Assembly (NCBI GenBank): GCA_964434955.1
Contig: CAYSXI010000213.1
Location: forward strand, 1 to 8,437
Length of the DNA stretch: 8,437 bases
Source of the DNA: JANQLU01 sp964434955
GTDB lineage: Bacteria; Planctomycetota; Planctomycetia; Pirellulales; Pirellulaceae
Direction: 5' to 3'
The first letter of the stretch is position 1; the number at the start of each line of letters is the position of its first letter. A program made the translations under genes and the position numbers. Positions 6,048 to 8,437 of this stretch are shown here, piece by piece. The notes under the pieces were generated by a model, which was not told the DNA's origin, did no database searches, and worked only from the letters and a program-made list of their open reading frames with translations.

Positions 6048-6866
6048 ATGGACCTGGCCTATTTTCAAATCTTTACACTTGCCGTGATTCAGGGGGTCGC
6101 AGAGTTTCTCCCAATTAGCTCCAGCGGACACGTTGTCGTCACCGCATCCCTTTTCGGAGGCAAGCAAGAATCATTGGACGCCGCTGATCTGAATATCGTG
6201 TTGCATGTCGGCACACTTGGCTCGATCGTGGTGATTTACTTCGACAGGATTCGAAAACTCCTTCGGGAAGACAGGAAATTAATTGTCTATCTGGCAGTGG
6301 CAACCGTTCCAGCCGTACTAGTTGGTGTGCCCCTAAAAAAGTACTGCGAGCATTGGCTGGCCAGTCCCTTGCTTGCCGGTTTTTTGCTGATCGGCACGGG
6401 CCTGCTTCTTATTTGCGGCACGCGTTGGGCTCAAAATGCCAACAAAGAAAATGAACAAGAAGCGAATCCAACCGGCTTATCCGAAATTACGCTCGGTCGC
6501 GCGCTGCTGATCGGCTGCGCTCAAGCGTTGGCGATTCTTCCGGGGCTTTCCCGATCTGGTTTGACGATCACCACCGGGATGGCACTTCGTCTTTCCGCAA
6601 AACGGGCTGCAACGTTTTCTTTTCTGATGGCGATTCCGGTAATCGCGGGCGGAGGCATCCTGGAAATTGCCACGCTCATGGGCGAAGCCAAAGCAGTCTC
6701 TGCACCCCTCACGCATTTGATCATGGGTGGCGCCGTCGCCATGCTCGTTGGCATCCTATCCCTCAGATTTCTGTTGCAATGCCTCGACAGTGGGCGGTTT
6801 CATTGGTTCGCCTACTGGTGCATCCCGTTCGGAATCTTTGCCATCTATTGGAATTGGACCGCATAA
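6048..6866 (+). CDS. uppP: undecaprenyl-diphosphate phosphatase (UppP/BacA)
   Basis: A 272-residue integral membrane protein of normal family length. It removes a phosphate from undecaprenyl diphosphate to regenerate the carrier lipid used for peptidoglycan and surface polysaccharides; excess copies give bacitracin resistance in other bacteria. Both catalytic signatures are intact: QGVAEFLPISSSGH (residues 15-28, with Q15 and E19 forming the (E/Q)xxxE motif and H28) and PGLSRSG (165-171, with R169). The remainder is hydrophobic with several transmembrane helices. I use ATG 6048 because family members begin about 15-20 residues before the QGVAEFLP motif. A TTG at 6006 would add 14 unlikely polar residues. 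It lies 70 bases after the phosphatase gene on the same strand and may share its transcript. Its position after a glycan cluster fits a housekeeping role in carrier recycling. Confidence 0.96.
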   Translation: MDLAYFQIFTLAVIQGVAEFLPISSSGHVVVTASLFGGKQESLDAADLNIVLHVGTLGSIVVIYFDRIRKLLREDRKLIVYLAVATVPAVLVGVPLKKYCEHWLASPLLAGFLLIGTGLLLICGTRWAQNANKENEQEANPTGLSEITLGRALLIGCAQALAILPGLSRSGLTITTGMALRLSAKRAATFSFLMAIPVIAGGGILEIATLMGEAKAVSAPLTHLIMGGAVAMLVGILSLRFLLQCLDSGRFHWFAYWCIPFGIFAIYWNWTA

Positions 6867-6889
6867 GATCGTTTCGAAACTAGCGATCT
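6866..6889. terminator. possible shared hairpin between convergent genes
   Basis: Only 13 bases separate the uppP stop from the stop of the opposing gene. AGATCG (6866-6871) is complementary to CGATCT (6884-6889) across 12 bases, and the centre contains a perfect 10-bp palindrome, GTTTCGAAAC (6871-6880). The two structures are mutually exclusive. There is no strong T-run on either strand, so use as a two-way terminator is only a possibility. Confidence 0.25.
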
Positions 6890-8436
6890 ACGTCATAAAG
6901 TAAAAACGGCGCGCGTTGTTTCTTGAATTTTTCAACATCCATCCTGACACGTTCTCGAATCCAGTCAGCGTCCTTGCCCTGATCAATCGCTTCATAGACA
7001 CGGCGGTTGCCGAGCAGGCGATCCAATGATTTTCGTTCCCACTGTTCTGGAAATGACGCGACAAGTTGTTCCGCAATCGCCAGGCCCGTTTCAAAGGCCT
7101 GAAAATCCTTTCGACTGGTTAGCGACAATTGAACCCCGTGGCACTTCTCACCCTTGAACTTGCTCGCTGAAGGAACAAACTCGATTGGCATGAATCGGAT
7201 CCCGGGCAAATTGAGCCCGTTCAAACTCCGAGCCAATCGTTTTCCATCAAGCCAAGGCGCTCCAACTTTTTCGAAGGGTTCGTCCGTGCCTCGCCCTACC
7301 GACAAGTTGGTCGTTTCCAGGAACCCGATCCCCGAATACAGCACTGCCTGATCCAGGTTTCGAAGATTTGGCGACGGATTCATCCACTTGAGGCCGGTTT
7401 GATCAAAGTAGGCAGCGCGTTTCCAGTTTTTCATTTTCACCACGCGCAAACGGCACTTCTTCTTGAAAGACGCATTGAACATTTGGGCTATTTCGCCAAT
7501 GGTCATCCCATGCCGAATTGGCATTGGAAAAATCCCCACGAACGACTCCCGGCCAACATCAAGGCTTGGGCCATCCACCGCCAATCCATTGATTGGATTG
7601 GGACGATCCAAAACAAAAAACTCTTTGTCGTTTTCGGCGGCCGCTTGCATCGCCAAAAACATCGTTGAGATGTATGTGTAGTAACGACTGCCCGCATCCT
7701 GGATGTCAAACACGAGACAATCCACGTCCGTCAAATCGCTTGCATTTGGCTTTCGAGTTTTTCCATACAAACTCAAGATGGGAATTTCAAAACGGGGATC
7801 CTTGCCGTCAGCGATCTGGCCTTCCAACGAAGCCGCAAAACCATGTTCCGGGGTAAAGATCTTGGTGAGTTCAACGGCTTCCGACTCCGCGAAAACTTTC
7901 ACGGCGTCCAAACCCTGACTCGAGATGGCCGTTTGATTCGCAATCAAACCAATTCGCTTGCCTTTCAAACGGCGAAATTTTTCTTCAATCAAGACATCAA
8001 GCCCCGTTTTCACTTCAACATTGGGAGGAGTATTTACGTGATTGTGACGCTCCAAAGCAGCGACGGCGACGGTGCCGATGCGACCGATCAATCGATTGAC
8101 AGAGCCTTTACCATCCGGATGCAAACGGCTGCTGAGAAAGATGACGTAAATCCCGGTTTCCGGGTCGATCCAAACTCCCGTACCGGTAAACCCGCCGTGG
8201 CCGATGGCGCGTTTTGAAAACAGATCTCCTCGATTCGAAGAAAAACCGGTTTGCATATCCCATCCGAGCGCCCGGACACCACCGGCGACTCGGTGAGGCT
8301 TCATCATTTTGGCGAGGGTTTCGGGTTGAAAGATCTGCTGCTCCCCAGCCCGGCCGCCCGCAACAATCATCTGTGCATACCTTGCCAAATCATTCGCGTT
8401 TGCAAATAGACCCGCGTGGCCGGCGACTCCGCCCAA
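6880..8436 (-). CDS. beta-lactamase-fold serine hydrolase fused to NamZ exo-N-acetylmuramidase domain, N-terminus beyond the window
   Basis: The minus-strand frame is open to the right edge, so the 518 residues seen are the C-terminal part of a longer protein. Residues ~1-125 are the end of a class C beta-lactamase-like (AmpH/esterase) domain; HGGFTG (80-85) with the following IDP occupies the place of the third (KTG/HxG) active-site motif. The catalytic SxxK and YxN would lie off the edge. After a short linker, residues ~143-518 form a NamZ domain (formerly DUF1343, GH171), with FTPEHGF (194-200), FDIQDAGSRYY (243-253), DRPNP (277-281) and MTIGEIA (311-317). NamZ from Bacillus subtilis removes N-acetylmuramic acid from the non-reducing ends of peptidoglycan fragments. 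The fusion suggests an exported wall-turnover enzyme in which one half handles peptide or ester bonds and the other handles sugars. No signal peptide can be checked. It converges on uppP and is not in its operon. Confidence 0.92.
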   Translation of the reverse strand: MGGVAGHAGLFANANDLARYAQMIVAGGRAGEQQIFQPETLAKMMKPHRVAGGVRALGWDMQTGFSSNRGDLFSKRAIGHGGFTGTGVWIDPETGIYVIFLSSRLHPDGKGSVNRLIGRIGTVAVAALERHNHVNTPPNVEVKTGLDVLIEEKFRRLKGKRIGLIANQTAISSQGLDAVKVFAESEAVELTKIFTPEHGFAASLEGQIADGKDPRFEIPILSLYGKTRKPNASDLTDVDCLVFDIQDAGSRYYTYISTMFLAMQAAAENDKEFFVLDRPNPINGLAVDGPSLDVGRESFVGIFPMPIRHGMTIGEIAQMFNASFKKKCRLRVVKMKNWKRAAYFDQTGLKWMNPSPNLRNLDQAVLYSGIGFLETTNLSVGRGTDEPFEKVGAPWLDGKRLARSLNGLNLPGIRFMPIEFVPSASKFKGEKCHGVQLSLTSRKDFQAFETGLAIAEQLVASFPEQWERKSLDRLLGNRRVYEAIDQGKDADWIRERVRMDVEKFKKQRAPFLLYDVDR

Positions 8437-8437
8437 G

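Overview
The window looks like chromosomal DNA of an environmental Gram-negative bacterium, most likely a planctomycete related to Pirellulaceae. This rests on the mixed gene set, moderate GC content, weak ribosome binding sites, an RsbU-type phosphatase with a single-domain STAS protein, and a serine-hydrolase/NamZ fusion. The taxonomic call is inference from gene style only.

Positions 3-4476 (plus strand) form a tightly packed cluster for an extracellular or capsular polysaccharide. In order it holds the C-terminal end of a WecG/TagA/CpsF (GT26) glycosyltransferase, a GT4 glycosyltransferase that starts inside the GT26 stop (ATGA overlap), a small STAS-domain protein, and a large Wzz/GumC-type chain-length regulator (polysaccharide co-polymerase). 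The co-polymerase carries a cytoplasmic domain shaped like a BY-kinase but lacking a P-loop. The STAS frame ends in an atypical tail. An alternative frame over the same tail ends in an ATGA overlap with the co-polymerase start, so a frameshift is possible.

After a 181-base AT-rich gap, which contains a perfect 12-bp inverted repeat and a 12-codon leader-like reading frame, comes a receiver-PP2C (RsbU/SpoIIE-like) response regulator at 4658-5977. It is followed by uppP (undecaprenyl-diphosphate phosphatase) at 6048-6866. Converging on uppP from the right is the 3' part of a minus-strand gene for a beta-lactamase-fold serine hydrolase fused to a NamZ (formerly DUF1343) exo-N-acetylmuramidase; its start lies beyond the right edge.

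Read together, two glycosyltransferases build a lipid-linked glycan, the co-polymerase sets chain length or export, and UppP regenerates the undecaprenyl-phosphate carrier. The STAS protein and the receiver-PP2C phosphatase flank the co-polymerase gene and could form a phosphorylation-controlled partner switch for this polysaccharide, comparable in principle to SypA/SypE in the Vibrio fischeri syp locus. That regulatory link, combined with the apparently catalytically dead kinase domain on the co-polymerase, is the most interesting hypothesis here. No tRNA, rRNA, CRISPR array or insertion sequence was seen.
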